From Gammaproteobacteria bacterium (GTDB lineage Bacteria > Pseudomonadota > Gammaproteobacteria > Legionellales > Legionellaceae), in the NCBI GenBank assembly GCA_030147635.1, contig JASBUZ010000025.1, positions 95,441 to 159,440 of the forward strand: a stretch of DNA of 64,000 nt, in the 5' to 3' direction. Below, in pieces: positions 43,227-53,962 of the stretch (position 1 is the first letter of the stretch; every line of letters starts with the position of its first letter). The notes under the pieces are model-generated. The model ran no database searches. It worked only from the letters and a program-made list of their open reading frames with translations, and was not told where the DNA came from. The translations under genes and the position numbers were made by a program.

Positions 43227-45590
43227 ATGGCAACCATTGAAATTGACGGCAAATCATTTGACGTTGAAAACGGACAAATGATTATTGAAGTAGCAGATGA
43301 GGCGGGCATTCATATCCCACGATTTTGTTACCATAAAAAGTTATCAGTTGCGGCAAATTGTCGTATGTGTTTGGTTGAAGTTGAAAACTCGAAAAAAACA
43401 CTACCTGCTTGTGCAACGCCAATTACTGATGGCATGAAAGTGTTCACGAAGTCGGAGCAGGCTCGTCGTTCACAAGAAGCGATTATGGAGTTTCTACTGA
43501 TTAACCACCCCTTGGATTGCCCTATCTGCGATCAGGGTGGCGAGTGTGAGCTGCAAGATGTTTCCATGGAGTTTGGCGCAGACAGCTCAGAATATGCAGA
43601 GGCAAAGCGAGTTGCCAAAGATGATAACTTAGGCTCTTTGGTAGCAACCGAGATGACACGCTGTATTCAGTGCACAAGATGTGTACGCTTCGGTGATGAA
43701 ATTGCAGGTATGCAAGAGCTTGGTGGTATGGGGCGTGGTGAAAATATGCAAATTGGCACCTACGTTGAGCACAGCTTACAGTCTGAAATTTCTGGGAACA
43801 TCATTGATTTATGCCCCGTGGGCGCGCTTACTGCAAAACCCTCTCGCTTTACTGCACGTGCTTGGGAGCTGTCTCAACACGAGAGTATTGCAACACATGA
43901 TTGTTTAGGCTCGAATATTTATTGTCACGTGCGCCGAAGCGAGCTGATGCGGGTTGTGCCTAAGACCAACGAGAGCATTAACGAAACTTGGCTTTCCGAC
44001 AGAGATAGATTCAGCTATTTGGGCTTAAAACAGAAAGATGCAAGACTGACAGAGCCTATGATCAAACGCGAAGGCCAGTGGGAAGTAGTTGATTGGCAAA
44101 CCGCACTTACTTTTGCAGCAGAAGGGCTGAGTCGAGTCATCGAGAATCACGGACCAGAGCAATGTGCAGCACTTGCTTATCCTTCATCAACGCTTGAAGA
44201 AATGTATTTGTTGCAAAAGTTAATGCGAGCTATTGGGGTTCAGAATCTTGATCATCGCTTGCAAGCAACCGATGTGCGTGATCAGGCTTTGCAACCTATG
44301 ATGCCTGAGAGCTCATTGCCATACCAAATGCTCGAAGAGCAAAGCGCAATTATGCTGCTTGGCTGTAATCCACTGCGTGAAGTGCCTCTCGTGGGGGTTC
44401 GTCTTAGAAAGGCGCATCATAATGGAGCTGCCATTTATGCGCTGAACTCTGTTGATTATGACTTGCGCGTGCCTGATGTTGAAGCCATGATAGCATCACC
44501 GAGCGAGATGGTTGTGGAGCTTGTAGCTTTACTTGCTTTATTAGATGACAAAGCATCAGAGCATGAGCTACCGACAGCCCTTAAAAAGCTTTTAAAGGGT
44601 GCAAAAAGCAAAGACCAGCGTCTAAAAGCGCTTGCAAAAGCTTTGAAAGCACCAAAAGCTGTGATTGTGACCGGGGCTGTATTTGAAAACCATCCAGAAG
44701 CAGCACTGCTTCGTACTTTAGTCACCTGGATTGGCAAGTTAAGTGGTGCAACACACTTGCGTCTCACCAGCGGTGCCAATACAGCGGGCGCATGGCTTGC
44801 TGGGATGTTGCCACACCGAGAAGCTTTAGGTAAGGCGCTTGAAACCCCAGGGCTTTCTACCCAAGAAGCATTGTTAGCCAAATTAAAAGGTTATGTCTTG
44901 ATGGGGATAGACCCAAGCCTTGACATTGCAAACCCATCGAGTGCGAGACAAGCGATGCTTGCTGCTGAGTTTGTCGTAGCATTAAGTGGCTATCAGACCG
45001 AGTCTTTGTTGGAAAGTGCAGATGTACTGTTACCAATGGCTTTACCAACAGAAACGTCTGGAACCTATATCAACGTAGATGGGGTTTGGCAAACTGTGAT
45101 GGGCGTTGTTCCACCTGCGGGTGAGGCAAGGCCTGCCTGGAAAATACTACGCGTGCTGGGTAACATATTGCACTGCAAAGAGTTTGAATATGCATCTACT
45201 CAGGACATCTTAGAGCAAATACAAAGAGATCTTGCTTTGGTTGATACACCCGTCCGAGACTGCTTTTATCCTGAAGCACTGCCTGCTGCTGAAGCTGGAT
45301 TAGTTCGCGTTGGGGAGTGGCCACTTTATCGTGCCGATGCAATTGTACGGCATGCAGGTGCCTTGCAAGCGAGTGCGGCTGCGGATAAAGCGGTGATTCG
45401 AATGCATCCGAGCAGTATAAAAGAGTTTGATTTAGGTGAAATGGCCACTGTATCTCAGGGAGATATTGAGATAACATTGCCGCTGGAATGTGATGAGCAG
45501 ATTGCTCCTGGGGTTGTGTGGGTGGCATGTGCCATGTCTGAGACGGTTGACTTAGGTCATGCCTTTGCTTCCATAACGATTAAGAGCTAA
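43227..45590 (+). CDS. nuoG: NADH-quinone oxidoreductase subunit G
   Basis: 787 residues. The N-terminal ferredoxin domain has 'CRMCLVEV' and 'LPACATP'. The histidine-ligated cluster region is 'HPLDCPICDQGGECELQD'. Next is the 4Fe-4S domain 'MTRCIQCTRCVRFGDEIAG', then a molybdopterin-oxidoreductase-like domain that no longer binds cofactor. The C-terminal domain is lysine/alanine-rich around residue 460. It carries several of the Fe-S clusters that pass electrons from FMN. Confidence 0.96.
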   Translation: MATIEIDGKSFDVENGQMIIEVADEAGIHIPRFCYHKKLSVAANCRMCLVEVENSKKTLPACATPITDGMKVFTKSEQARRSQEAIMEFLLINHPLDCPICDQGGECELQDVSMEFGADSSEYAEAKRVAKDDNLGSLVATEMTRCIQCTRCVRFGDEIAGMQELGGMGRGENMQIGTYVEHSLQSEISGNIIDLCPVGALTAKPSRFTARAWELSQHESIATHDCLGSNIYCHVRRSELMRVVPKTNESINETWLSDRDRFSYLGLKQKDARLTEPMIKREGQWEVVDWQTALTFAAEGLSRVIENHGPEQCAALAYPSSTLEEMYLLQKLMRAIGVQNLDHRLQATDVRDQALQPMMPESSLPYQMLEEQSAIMLLGCNPLREVPLVGVRLRKAHHNGAAIYALNSVDYDLRVPDVEAMIASPSEMVVELVALLALLDDKASEHELPTALKKLLKGAKSKDQRLKALAKALKAPKAVIVTGAVFENHPEAALLRTLVTWIGKLSGATHLRLTSGANTAGAWLAGMLPHREALGKALETPGLSTQEALLAKLKGYVLMGIDPSLDIANPSSARQAMLAAEFVVALSGYQTESLLESADVLLPMALPTETSGTYINVDGVWQTVMGVVPPAGEARPAWKILRVLGNILHCKEFEYASTQDILEQIQRDLALVDTPVRDCFYPEALPAAEAGLVRVGEWPLYRADAIVRHAGALQASAAADKAVIRMHPSSIKEFDLGEMATVSQGDIEITLPLECDEQIAPGVVWVACAMSETVDLGHAFASITIKS

Positions 45591-45603
45591 GTTAGGATAA
45601 ACC

Positions 45604-46629
45604 ATGTTACGGGATGTTAGCCTATTTTTGTGGATCATTATTAAGATCCTTGTCATCGTGCTACCGCTTCTAATCGCGGTTGCTTATTTGACTTATGCTG
45701 AGCGAAAAGTAATTGGGTATATCCAGTTGAGAATTGGCCCTAACCGTGTCGGTTTTCGTGGGCTGCTGCAGCCTTTTGCCGACTTGTTTAAGCTGATTCA
45801 AAAAGAGCTGATTGTGCCTGCGCGTTCAAATAAATTTTTGTTCGTCACGGCACCACTGTATACGCTTGGACCTGCTTTAGCTGGCTGGGCTGCAATCCCA
45901 TTTGGTGACGGGTTGGTGCTTGCTAATATGAACGCAGGTGTGCTCTATTTATTTGCAATGAGCTCGCTTAGTGTTTACGGAATTTTGATTTCGGGGTGGG
46001 CCTCTAACTCGAAATACGCCATGCTTGGTGCGCTTCGAAGTGCAGCACAGACTGTCTCTTATGAAATTGCCATGGGCTTTTCTTTGGTTGGCGTCTTGAT
46101 TGCTGCAAATAGTATGAATATCACAGAGATAGTCATGTCCCAGCAAGGTGGCATTTGGCATTGGTGGCTGGTGCCTTTGTTACCTCTCTTTATGGCTTTT
46201 TGGATATCTGGGGTTGCCGAGACTAACCGAGCACCATTTGACTTGGCTGAAGGTGAGTCCGAGATTGTGGCAGGTTTCCACGTAGAATATGGTGCCATGG
46301 GTTTTATGGTTTTCTTCATGGCTGAATACGCCAGCATGCTTTTGATTTCTGCCATGCTGACCCTGTTTTTCCTCGGTGGTTGGTTGTCTCCTTTCCAAGG
46401 AATTCCGGTGCTGAATGATTTGTTTTTCTTTGTGCCGGGTTTTGTGTGGTTTGTGCTGAAGGTTTCTTTCTTTATCTTTGTGTACCTGTGGGTAAGAGCA
46501 ACCTTTCCGCGTTATCGCTATGACCAACTGATGCGTTTGGGGTGGAAAGTATTGATTCCCGTAACCTTGGTGTGGGTGGTTGTAACAGCCGCTATGGTTG
46601 TGGCAAAGCTTGGTCCTTGGTTTTCGTAA
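45604..46629 (+). CDS. nuoH: NADH-quinone oxidoreductase subunit H
   Basis: 341 residues, about eight membrane helices. '[20 protein letters not shown]' and '[20 protein letters not shown]' are ND1 signatures. Joins the peripheral arm to the membrane arm and forms part of the quinone chamber. Confidence 0.97.
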   Translation: MLRDVSLFLWIIIKILVIVLPLLIAVAYLTYAERKVIGYIQLRIGPNRVGFRGLLQPFADLFKLIQKELIVPARSNKFLFVTAPLYTLGPALAGWAAIPFGDGLVLANMNAGVLYLFAMSSLSVYGILISGWASNSKYAMLGALRSAAQTVSYEIAMGFSLVGVLIAANSMNITEIVMSQQGGIWHWWLVPLLPLFMAFWISGVAETNRAPFDLAEGESEIVAGFHVEYGAMGFMVFFMAEYASMLLISAMLTLFFLGGWLSPFQGIPVLNDLFFFVPGFVWFVLKVSFFIFVYLWVRATFPRYRYDQLMRLGWKVLIPVTLVWVVVTAAMVVAKLGPWFS

Positions 46630-46646
46630 GTTAAGAGGTTTTTGGA

Positions 46647-47147
46647 ATGAAAAGCATCTACCGCTATGCAAAACATTATATAAAGAGTTTCTTTTTGCTT
46701 GAGTTGTTTGCAGGACTTTTTGTCACTGGACGCCATTTTTTTAAAAAGAAAATTACAGTTCAGTTTCCGGAAGAGAAAACCCCGCTCTCTCCACGGTTTC
46801 GAGGGTTACTTGCGCTGAGACGTTATCCGAATGGCGAAGAGCGTTGTATTGCTTGTAAGTTGTGTGAAGCGGTGTGTCCGGCACTTGCGATTACCATTGA
46901 GTCTGAGGCACGTGATGATGGTTCTCGTAGAACCACACGCTATGACATCGATATGTTTAAATGTATTAACTGTGGATTTTGCGAAGAGTCTTGTCCTGTA
47001 GACTCTATCGTCGTGACGCCTATTCATCATTACCACATGGATGAAAGAGGGCAGAATATTATGACCAAAGAAAAGCTTTTAGCGGTTGGGGATATGATGG
47101 AGCCCAAGCTTGCTAAAGATAGAGAAGCTGATGCTAAATACCGTTAA
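46647..47147 (+). CDS. nuoI: NADH-quinone oxidoreductase subunit I
   Basis: 166 residues with two ferredoxin-type motifs '[12 protein letters not shown]' and '[12 protein letters not shown]', which bind clusters N6a and N6b. The N-terminal amphipathic region '[20 protein letters not shown]' anchors it to the membrane arm. Its stop (TAA) ends 47145-47147 just before nuoJ. Confidence 0.97.
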   Translation: MKSIYRYAKHYIKSFFLLELFAGLFVTGRHFFKKKITVQFPEEKTPLSPRFRGLLALRRYPNGEERCIACKLCEAVCPALAITIESEARDDGSRRTTRYDIDMFKCINCGFCEESCPVDSIVVTPIHHYHMDERGQNIMTKEKLLAVGDMMEPKLAKDREADAKYR

Positions 47148-47158
47148 TGGGGTTTGAA

Positions 47159-47782
47159 ATGCACGAAGTATTACTGAATGCGATTTTTTATGTGTTTGCG
47201 GGACTCGTGACTGTAGCGGGTTTTTTTGCGGCGATTCAGCGAAATCCTGTGCGAGGGGTTTTGTTTTTAGTGCTAGCATTCTTTGGCGCTGCAGCACTTT
47301 GGATGCTTGCAGAAGCTGAGTTTTTATCGCTTGTTTTAATCTTGGTTTACGTGGGTGCTGTGATGACACTGTTCTTGTTTGTGGTCATGATGCTCAATAT
47401 CGACACGGAAACCATGAAAACCTCTTTGAAGCGTTATTTACCCTGGGCGCTTCTTGGTATCATTTTGTTTGTAGGGCTTTTAGTACAAGCTATGCCAAAA
47501 CAAGCGCTGAGTCTTGGTGAAGCGGCGTCATTGTCATCAAGCATGCCTGAAGTGTCTAATACAGCAGCACTTGGCATGGTGTTGTACACGGAGGATGTTT
47601 TAGGTTTTGAATTGGCAGCTATGATTTTATTGGTTGCGATTATTGCGGCGATTACCTTAACACACCGTGCCCCCCGATCTGGAAAGCGCCAAGATGTGGT
47701 GAAGCAGATGATGACGAAGCGTCAGGGTCGTGTCACATTAGTTTCTATGAATGCAGAAAAAGCAGAAGGGAGAAAAGCATGA
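47159..47782 (+). CDS. nuoJ: NADH-quinone oxidoreductase subunit J
   Basis: About 207 residues. ATG 47159 has GGGG six bases upstream and gives the family N-terminus '[19 protein letters not shown]'; an in-frame ATG at 47147 is the alternative. Five hydrophobic helices with '[18 protein letters not shown]', the ND6 signature. The C-terminus is a basic cytosolic tail. Overlaps nuoK by four bases. Confidence 0.95.
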   Translation: MHEVLLNAIFYVFAGLVTVAGFFAAIQRNPVRGVLFLVLAFFGAAALWMLAEAEFLSLVLILVYVGAVMTLFLFVVMMLNIDTETMKTSLKRYLPWALLGIILFVGLLVQAMPKQALSLGEAASLSSSMPEVSNTAALGMVLYTEDVLGFELAAMILLVAIIAAITLTHRAPRSGKRQDVVKQMMTKRQGRVTLVSMNAEKAEGRKA

Positions 47783-48084
47783 TCCCTGTAACCCATTATT
47801 TAATTTTAAGTGGTATCTTGTTTGCGATTAGCCTGTTTGGAATGATCATTAATCGACGTCACGTTATTACTTTGCTGATTTGTATCGAGTTAATGTTACT
47901 TGCGGTGAATACCAATTTTGTTGCATTTTCTTCAGCACATGGTGGGCACCACGGCGAAGCATTTGTCTTCTTCATCTTGACCGTTGCTGCAGCGGAAGCC
48001 GCCATCGGTCTTGCGATTGTTTTATTACTATATCGTCATCGTGGCAGCATCTCGGTTGACGAAATGAATCATTTGAAAGGATAG
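47779..48084 (+). CDS. nuoK: NADH-quinone oxidoreductase subunit K
   Basis: 101 residues, three helices, with membrane glutamates in '[13 protein letters not shown]' and '[13 protein letters not shown]', both needed for proton translocation in ND4L. Overlaps nuoJ. Confidence 0.97.
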   Translation: MIPVTHYLILSGILFAISLFGMIINRRHVITLLICIELMLLAVNTNFVAFSSAHGGHHGEAFVFFILTVAAAEAAIGLAIVLLLYRHRGSISVDEMNHLKG

Positions 48085-48088
48085 CCAC

Positions 48089-50062
48089 GTGAATCTATTA
48101 GAAATAAGTTGGCTTTGTGTGTTAGCCCCTTTGTTTGGCTCAATACTTGCAGGCTTTGGTGGGAAAAATATTGGTCGCCGTGGTGCACATACGGTGACGA
48201 TTATAGGTCTCTTGGTGTCACTGGGTGCCGCACTTTATGTGGCTTACGAAGTCTTGATGCAGGGTGCTTCACTGAATGCAAATGCATACACCTGGGCAAA
48301 TGCCCCGGCCCCTTTTAACTTTGCGTTCCATATTGGGCTGTTGATTGATCCACTGAGTGCTATCATGCTGGTTGTGGTGACCTTTGTTTCGTTGTTGGTG
48401 CATTTGTATAGCATTGGCTATATGGCGGATGACTCAGGATATCAGCGCTTTTTCAGCTATATTTCGCTCTTTACCTTTATGATGTTGATGCTTGTTACTG
48501 CGAATGGTTTCTTGCAGCTCTTCTTTGGTTGGGAAGGCGTCGGACTTGTGTCTTATCTGCTTATCGGTTTTTGGTTTGAGCGTGAATCAGCACTACAGGG
48601 TAGCTTGAAGGCATTCTTGGTGAACCGAGTGGGTGACTTTGGATTTATTCTAGGCATCGCACTTATCTTAATGTTTGTTGGAAGCCTGGATTACACCACT
48701 GTATTTGCTAAAGCATCTAGCCTGTCGAATGAGACGATTCATATTTGGGGCGATAATGCTTGGTCAGCATTGACCGTTATTTGTTTATTGCTTTTTGTCG
48801 GTGCCATGGGTAAATCTGCTCAAGTGCCACTCCATGTTTGGTTACCTGAATCCATGGAAGGTCCAACACCCATTTCAGCATTAATCCATGCGGCAACCAT
48901 GGTGACAGCCGGTGTCTTTATGGTCGCGCGTATTTCTCCAATGATTGAGTATTCCGAGACGGCGCTGAGTTTTGTTTTGGTGATTGGGGCGACAGGTGCA
49001 TTATTTACTGGCTTACTAGCTATTGTCATGAATGATATTAAACGAGTGGTTGCTTATTCTACCTTGTCACAGCTTGGCTATATGATGGTTGCCATGGGCG
49101 CCTCTGCCTTTAGTGCCGGGATTTTCCACCTGGTCACGCATGCGTGCTTTAAAGCACTCCTTTTCTTGGCAGCAGGCTCTGTGATTATCGGCATGCATCA
49201 CGAGCAAGACATGCGGAAAATGGGTGGCTTATGGAAGAAGATGCCCATTACCTATGTGACTTTCTTGATTGGTAGTTTGGCGCTTTGTGCAGTTCCACCT
49301 TTTGCTGGGTTTTACTCAAAAGATACCATCATTGAGGCAGCTAAATTCTCCTATGTGCCAGGAAGCGATTATGCTTATGTTTGTGTTGTGATTGGTGCCA
49401 TGGTTACAGCGATTTATACCTTCCGCGCTTTATTTATGACTTTCCATGGTGCACCAAATATGTCTGAGAAAGCATATAGCAAAGTACATGAGTCGCCTTG
49501 GGTTGTATGGTTACCTCTCGTTCTACTTGCCATTCCATCGATTATGATTGGCTACGTACTTTATCAGCCAATATTGTTTGATAAGCCAAGTTTGCTCGGC
49601 TCATCCATTACCGTGTTTTCACAATATAATGTGCTTGGTGCCATTGCTAAAGAAGGGGTTACCGCTCCACTTGAGGCAGCCTTAGAGGCACCGCATTCAC
49701 TCGTGTTTTGGTTAACCATGACCGGGATTGTACTTACTTTCTTAGCATACATCGTCTGGCCGAGCATACCCGCTCGCCTGGCACGTGCATTTGCGGCACC
49801 TTATCACATCCTGCAGGCCAAGTATGGATTTGATGCCTTCAACGACTGGTTCTTTGTGAAAGGTGGCAAAGGACTTGGGCGCGTATTTTATCGTGTCGGA
49901 GATAAGGCTTTGATTGATGGTGCTATTGTCAATGGTTCGGGGCGCTTTGTGCGTTGGATAGCTTTGAGAGGTCGCGTTTTCCAAAGTGGTTATGTATATC
50001 ATTACATGACAATTATGGCCTTTGGGTTGCTCGCTTTCTTGGGCTGGTTGTTGCTGAAATGA
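48089..50062 (+). CDS. nuoL: NADH-quinone oxidoreductase subunit L
   Basis: 657 residues, antiporter-like. GTG start with AAAGGATAG upstream. 'FFGWEGVGLVSYLLIGFWFE', 'VPLHVWLPESMEGPTPISAL' and 'KALLFLAAGSVI' are ND5 signatures with the pumping lysines and glutamate. A long C-terminal horizontal helix region is followed by a final anchor helix. Outermost proton channel. Confidence 0.97.
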   Translation: MNLLEISWLCVLAPLFGSILAGFGGKNIGRRGAHTVTIIGLLVSLGAALYVAYEVLMQGASLNANAYTWANAPAPFNFAFHIGLLIDPLSAIMLVVVTFVSLLVHLYSIGYMADDSGYQRFFSYISLFTFMMLMLVTANGFLQLFFGWEGVGLVSYLLIGFWFERESALQGSLKAFLVNRVGDFGFILGIALILMFVGSLDYTTVFAKASSLSNETIHIWGDNAWSALTVICLLLFVGAMGKSAQVPLHVWLPESMEGPTPISALIHAATMVTAGVFMVARISPMIEYSETALSFVLVIGATGALFTGLLAIVMNDIKRVVAYSTLSQLGYMMVAMGASAFSAGIFHLVTHACFKALLFLAAGSVIIGMHHEQDMRKMGGLWKKMPITYVTFLIGSLALCAVPPFAGFYSKDTIIEAAKFSYVPGSDYAYVCVVIGAMVTAIYTFRALFMTFHGAPNMSEKAYSKVHESPWVVWLPLVLLAIPSIMIGYVLYQPILFDKPSLLGSSITVFSQYNVLGAIAKEGVTAPLEAALEAPHSLVFWLTMTGIVLTFLAYIVWPSIPARLARAFAAPYHILQAKYGFDAFNDWFFVKGGKGLGRVFYRVGDKALIDGAIVNGSGRFVRWIALRGRVFQSGYVYHYMTIMAFGLLAFLGWLLLK

Positions 50063-50075
50063 TGAAGGGGATAAG

Positions 50076-51596
50076 ATGCAGCATATGCTGAGTTTATTAA
50101 TTTGGTTTCCGATTGCCGTAGGCGTTTTAGTTTTTGCGCTCGGAGATGATACACGTCCAAATATTGCACGTGGGCTTGGGCTTATTGGTGTGCTCGCAAG
50201 TCTTGCTTTGTGTGTGCCATTGATGACAGCGTTTGATGCGGCTAAAGAAGGGATGCAGTGGGTTGAAAGCATGCCTTGGCTACCATCGCTTGGCTTGACG
50301 TATCACTTAGGGATTGATGGCTTGTCTCTGCTTTTAATTGTGTTGTCTATCTTCACAAATTTAATTGTGATTCTTGCGACATGGGAAAGCATCAAGACAC
50401 GTGTTGCCCAGTATATTGCTGCTTTCTTGATTATGCAGGGCTTGCTTGTTGGTGTGTTTGCAAGCTTGGATGCTATTTTGTTTTATATCTTCTGGGAAGC
50501 AACTCTAATTCCTATGTATTTAATTATTGGAGTTTGGGGCTCTGATAACCGAGTTTATGCGGCGATTAAGTTTTTCTTGTATACCTTTTTAGGCTCAGTA
50601 CTGATGCTCGCAGCCTTCTTGTATCTTGGGCATCAAGCAGGCTCGTTCAGCCTGAGCTCCCTCTATGGATTGAAGATTACCATGACAGCGCAGACGCTCA
50701 TCTTTATTGCCTTTTTCTTTGGGTTTGCGATTAAGATACCGATGTTTCCTGTGCATACCTGGTTGCCTGATGCGCATACAGAAGCCCCCGCCGGAGGCTC
50801 GATTGTTCTGGCGGCTATCTTATTGAAGCTCGGCGCTTATGGCTTCTTACGATTTGCTTTGCCAATTGTGCCTGATGCATGCCAATATTTTGCACCAGCT
50901 ATGATAGCGCTTTCTTTGATTGCGGTGGTTTATGTCGGTTTGGTGGCAATTATCCAGAAAGACATGAAACGCTTAATTGCTTATTCATCTATTTCTCATA
51001 TGGGGTTTGTTACCCTTGGTTGTTTTGTGCTCTTTATGATGGCAAAAAATAGCATGCAAAGTGCAGGTCTTGTTTTAGAAGGCGCCATTATTATTATGAT
51101 TTCACATGCGTTTGTTTCTAGCGCAATGTTTGCCGGCGTTGGCTTTGTTTATGAGCGTATGCATACCAGAAACATTAGTGATTTTGGCGGCATTGTGAAC
51201 TCGATGCCTGTGTTTGCATCGTTCTTTATGCTGTTTGCTATGGCGAATGCAGGCCTTCCTGGAACTTCTGGTTTTGTCGGAGAGTTCATGGTCATTTTAG
51301 GAAGTGTTAAGGCTGGCTTTTGGATTGCCTTTTGGGCTGCAACTACATTGATTATTGGTGCAGCTTACACGCTTTGGATGTATAAGCGCGTGATTTTTGG
51401 GCCTATCGTACATAAGCCGGTTGCGGCCCTGAAAGATTTATCCAAGTTTGAAGTAAGCGCATATGCACTGCTTGCACTGATGGTGATTGGCATGGGGGTT
51501 TATCCGAAGCCAATGCTTGACTACGTGCACCAGTCAGTGAGTTCTACGCTTGCACAAGCAGACCATTCCAAAATTAAAGCAACGAATCAGGGTTAA
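50076..51596 (+). CDS. nuoM: NADH-quinone oxidoreductase subunit M
   Basis: 506 residues, ND4-type antiporter subunit. Seen are 'FYIFWEATLIPMYLIIGVWG', 'KIPMFPVHTWLPDAHTEAP' and 'KDMKRLIAYSSISHMGF'. About 14 helices. It is a proton channel of the membrane arm. Confidence 0.97.
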   Translation: MQHMLSLLIWFPIAVGVLVFALGDDTRPNIARGLGLIGVLASLALCVPLMTAFDAAKEGMQWVESMPWLPSLGLTYHLGIDGLSLLLIVLSIFTNLIVILATWESIKTRVAQYIAAFLIMQGLLVGVFASLDAILFYIFWEATLIPMYLIIGVWGSDNRVYAAIKFFLYTFLGSVLMLAAFLYLGHQAGSFSLSSLYGLKITMTAQTLIFIAFFFGFAIKIPMFPVHTWLPDAHTEAPAGGSIVLAAILLKLGAYGFLRFALPIVPDACQYFAPAMIALSLIAVVYVGLVAIIQKDMKRLIAYSSISHMGFVTLGCFVLFMMAKNSMQSAGLVLEGAIIIMISHAFVSSAMFAGVGFVYERMHTRNISDFGGIVNSMPVFASFFMLFAMANAGLPGTSGFVGEFMVILGSVKAGFWIAFWAATTLIIGAAYTLWMYKRVIFGPIVHKPVAALKDLSKFEVSAYALLALMVIGMGVYPKPMLDYVHQSVSSTLAQADHSKIKATNQG

Positions 51597-51599
51597 ATT

Positions 51600-53045
51600 A
51601 TGACAACTGCATTACTAAGCCATATGCATTTGGCGCTCCCGGAAATCACCTTATTGATAACGGCATGTATCGCGCTTTTAAGTGACTTATTTTTTCCACG
51701 CCGTGGTGCGACTCTCGCTTTTTTTGTCGCAACCATTGGTTTGTTGGCTATGGCTGGCGAGAGTGCATTTTTTCTAGGGCAAGGACGAGAACTGTTATTT
51801 TCGAATGCATTTGTGAGTGACGCGATGTCACATCTCATGAAAATTTTTATTAGCATGACGGTTTTTTTGAGCTTACTTTACGGGCGGGAGTATTTAGAGG
51901 AACGCGGTATCTCTGCAGGTGACTATACTGTTCTTGCGCTTTTTTCAACGCTTGGGATGAGCGTTTTGGTGTCAGCGCACTCTTTACTGACTGTATACCT
52001 GGGGCTTGAGCTATTTTCACTGCCTCTGTATGCAATGACTGCTATCCGTCGAACAGAGACAGAAGGCGCTGAGGCCGCTATGAAGTATTTCGTGATGGGG
52101 GCTATGGCATCAGGTATTTTACTGTATGGCATGTCACTTTTGTATGGTGCGACGGGTGCGCTTGAGTTTGATGCAATTGCTAAAGTACTAGGCACAGATA
52201 TTTTTCAAAAGCAGCAAGGCCTACTAATTTTCTCGCTGGTCTTTTTAGTGGTCGGTGTAGCATTTAAGCTCGCTGCAGCACCGTTTCATATGTGGGCACC
52301 AGATGTATACGATGGCGCACCAAATAGCACAACGTTATTTATTAGTGCGGCCCCTAAAATTGCAGCACTTGGTATGGCGATTCGAATTCTCACCATTGGC
52401 TGGGGAGACTTGGTGAGTCAGTGGCAGCATTTGGTGCTGATTTTGGCTTTGGTTTCAACAGGCCTTGGGAATATCCTCGCGGTTGTGCAAACCAACATTA
52501 AGCGCTTACTTGCATACTCGACAATTTCGCATGCAGGCTACGCGCTGTTTGGAATTCTGGTGGCAACCCCTGAAGGTTATGGTGCGGCACTCTACTATAT
52601 CCTAGTTTACGCTCTGATGTCGGTAGCTGCTTTTGGTCTTATCACATTATTGTCTCGTGCAGGCGTTGAAGTGATGAATATTAATGACTTGCGTGGGCTG
52701 AATCAGCGTAGGCCATGGCTTGCCTTTTTGATGATGCTGATTTTATTCTCTATGGCAGGTGTGCCTCCTATGGTTGGCTTCCTAACTAAGCTTTTAGTGC
52801 TTAAAGCATTAGTGGATGCAGGATTACTATGGGTTGCAATACTTGGCTTAATTTTTGCAGTGATTGGCGCATTCTACTACTTAAGAGTGGTGAAAGTGAT
52901 GTATTTTGACGAGCCGGTTGACCCTGCTCCAATTCACTTGCCACGGATAACACAGTTTATCTTTTCGGTGAATGGTCTGAGCTTGCTGTATTTGGGCATT
53001 TTTCCAAGTGCTTTGATTGCAAGTTGCCTTGCTGCTTTCGCATAG
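51600..53045 (+). CDS. nuoN: NADH-quinone oxidoreductase subunit N
   Basis: 481 residues, ND2-type antiporter subunit. Seen are '[17 protein letters not shown]', '[15 protein letters not shown]' and '[20 protein letters not shown]'. It completes the nuoA-N set; all fourteen genes are present and separate. The next gene begins 8 bp on and is not a nuo gene. Confidence 0.97.
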   Translation: MTTALLSHMHLALPEITLLITACIALLSDLFFPRRGATLAFFVATIGLLAMAGESAFFLGQGRELLFSNAFVSDAMSHLMKIFISMTVFLSLLYGREYLEERGISAGDYTVLALFSTLGMSVLVSAHSLLTVYLGLELFSLPLYAMTAIRRTETEGAEAAMKYFVMGAMASGILLYGMSLLYGATGALEFDAIAKVLGTDIFQKQQGLLIFSLVFLVVGVAFKLAAAPFHMWAPDVYDGAPNSTTLFISAAPKIAALGMAIRILTIGWGDLVSQWQHLVLILALVSTGLGNILAVVQTNIKRLLAYSTISHAGYALFGILVATPEGYGAALYYILVYALMSVAAFGLITLLSRAGVEVMNINDLRGLNQRRPWLAFLMMLILFSMAGVPPMVGFLTKLLVLKALVDAGLLWVAILGLIFAVIGAFYYLRVVKVMYFDEPVDPAPIHLPRITQFIFSVNGLSLLYLGIFPSALIASCLAAFA

Positions 53046-53053
53046 GATTTTTT

Positions 53054-53962
53054 ATGCCCCCTACTCCTAATAAAGAAATCGAAAATAAAGATGAATATGA
53101 TAACTTCCTGAAGTCTGCTTTAGCGATTAATGGTTCTGTAACCCCCAAAGTTCTGAAGAAAGTTTTAGTTGCTACGCTATATGCAACTTTTATTTCCCTA
53201 CTTTCCCTTGTTCATGCTTGGGTATCTGTTTCTGTGAGTCCTTTTGAGTATGCGGGTCTTGTGATGGGGCTCGTTTTAGTATTTCGTGTTAATGCAGGCT
53301 ATGATCGTTGGTGGGAAGCACGAAAAATATGGGGTAATGTGGTTAATAGTAGTCGAAATTTGGCCATCATTGTTATGACTTACACTCAAAAAAATAAAAG
53401 TGATATAGCAAAAAAGATAGTTTCATATACAGCAGCAATGCCTTATCTCATGAAAAATTGTCTAAGACGAAGTGATGATATCTCCGAAATTCAGCACTTG
53501 CTGGAAGCACAAATTTATGAAGAGTTACAACATGCAAAGCATAAACCAAACTTTATTTCGACAAAAATTGCGTCTTTACTCAGTGAGCTTGTGGATGAAA
53601 AAGCACTCGGCGAGTTTTCTTTTTTGCAGGCAGAGTCTTGTCGTGAGATAGTTGTTGACTGTCAGGGCGCGAGTGAACGTATTTTGAAAACACCTATGCC
53701 GTTTGTCATGGCTGTAAAGTCGAGACGTTTTATTTTACTCTTTTTGTTGATGCTGCCGTTTGCGTTGGTCGATTATTCGATTTACTTAAATCCGTTGATT
53801 ACAGCTTTAGTTTCATATGCCTTGTTTTCATTAGACCAAATAGGAGTGGAGCTGCAGAATCCTTTCTCGAGAGAGAAGTTGAGTCATTTGCCACTCAATG
53901 ATATTTGTAAGACCATCGAAAAAAATTTGTCGGAGATAAGTCAACATGAGAACCTTAACTAA
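53054..53962 (+). CDS. Bestrophin-family anion channel (YneE/UPF0187)
   Basis: About 302 residues. Bestrophin features are 'SPFEYAGLVMGLVLVFRVNA' followed by 'YDRWWEARKIWGNVVNSSRN' and, at the end, 'IGVELQNPFSREKLSHLPLN'. Four hydrophobic segments. Bacterial bestrophins form pentameric channels; some conduct cations, while eukaryotic ones conduct chloride and bicarbonate. ATG 53054 has TAGGA upstream and follows nuoN directly. The 3' end overlaps the carbonic anhydrase by 17 bp, suggesting translational coupling and a shared role with CO2/bicarbonate. Confidence 0.9.
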   Translation: MPPTPNKEIENKDEYDNFLKSALAINGSVTPKVLKKVLVATLYATFISLLSLVHAWVSVSVSPFEYAGLVMGLVLVFRVNAGYDRWWEARKIWGNVVNSSRNLAIIVMTYTQKNKSDIAKKIVSYTAAMPYLMKNCLRRSDDISEIQHLLEAQIYEELQHAKHKPNFISTKIASLLSELVDEKALGEFSFLQAESCREIVVDCQGASERILKTPMPFVMAVKSRRFILLFLLMLPFALVDYSIYLNPLITALVSYALFSLDQIGVELQNPFSREKLSHLPLNDICKTIEKNLSEISQHENLN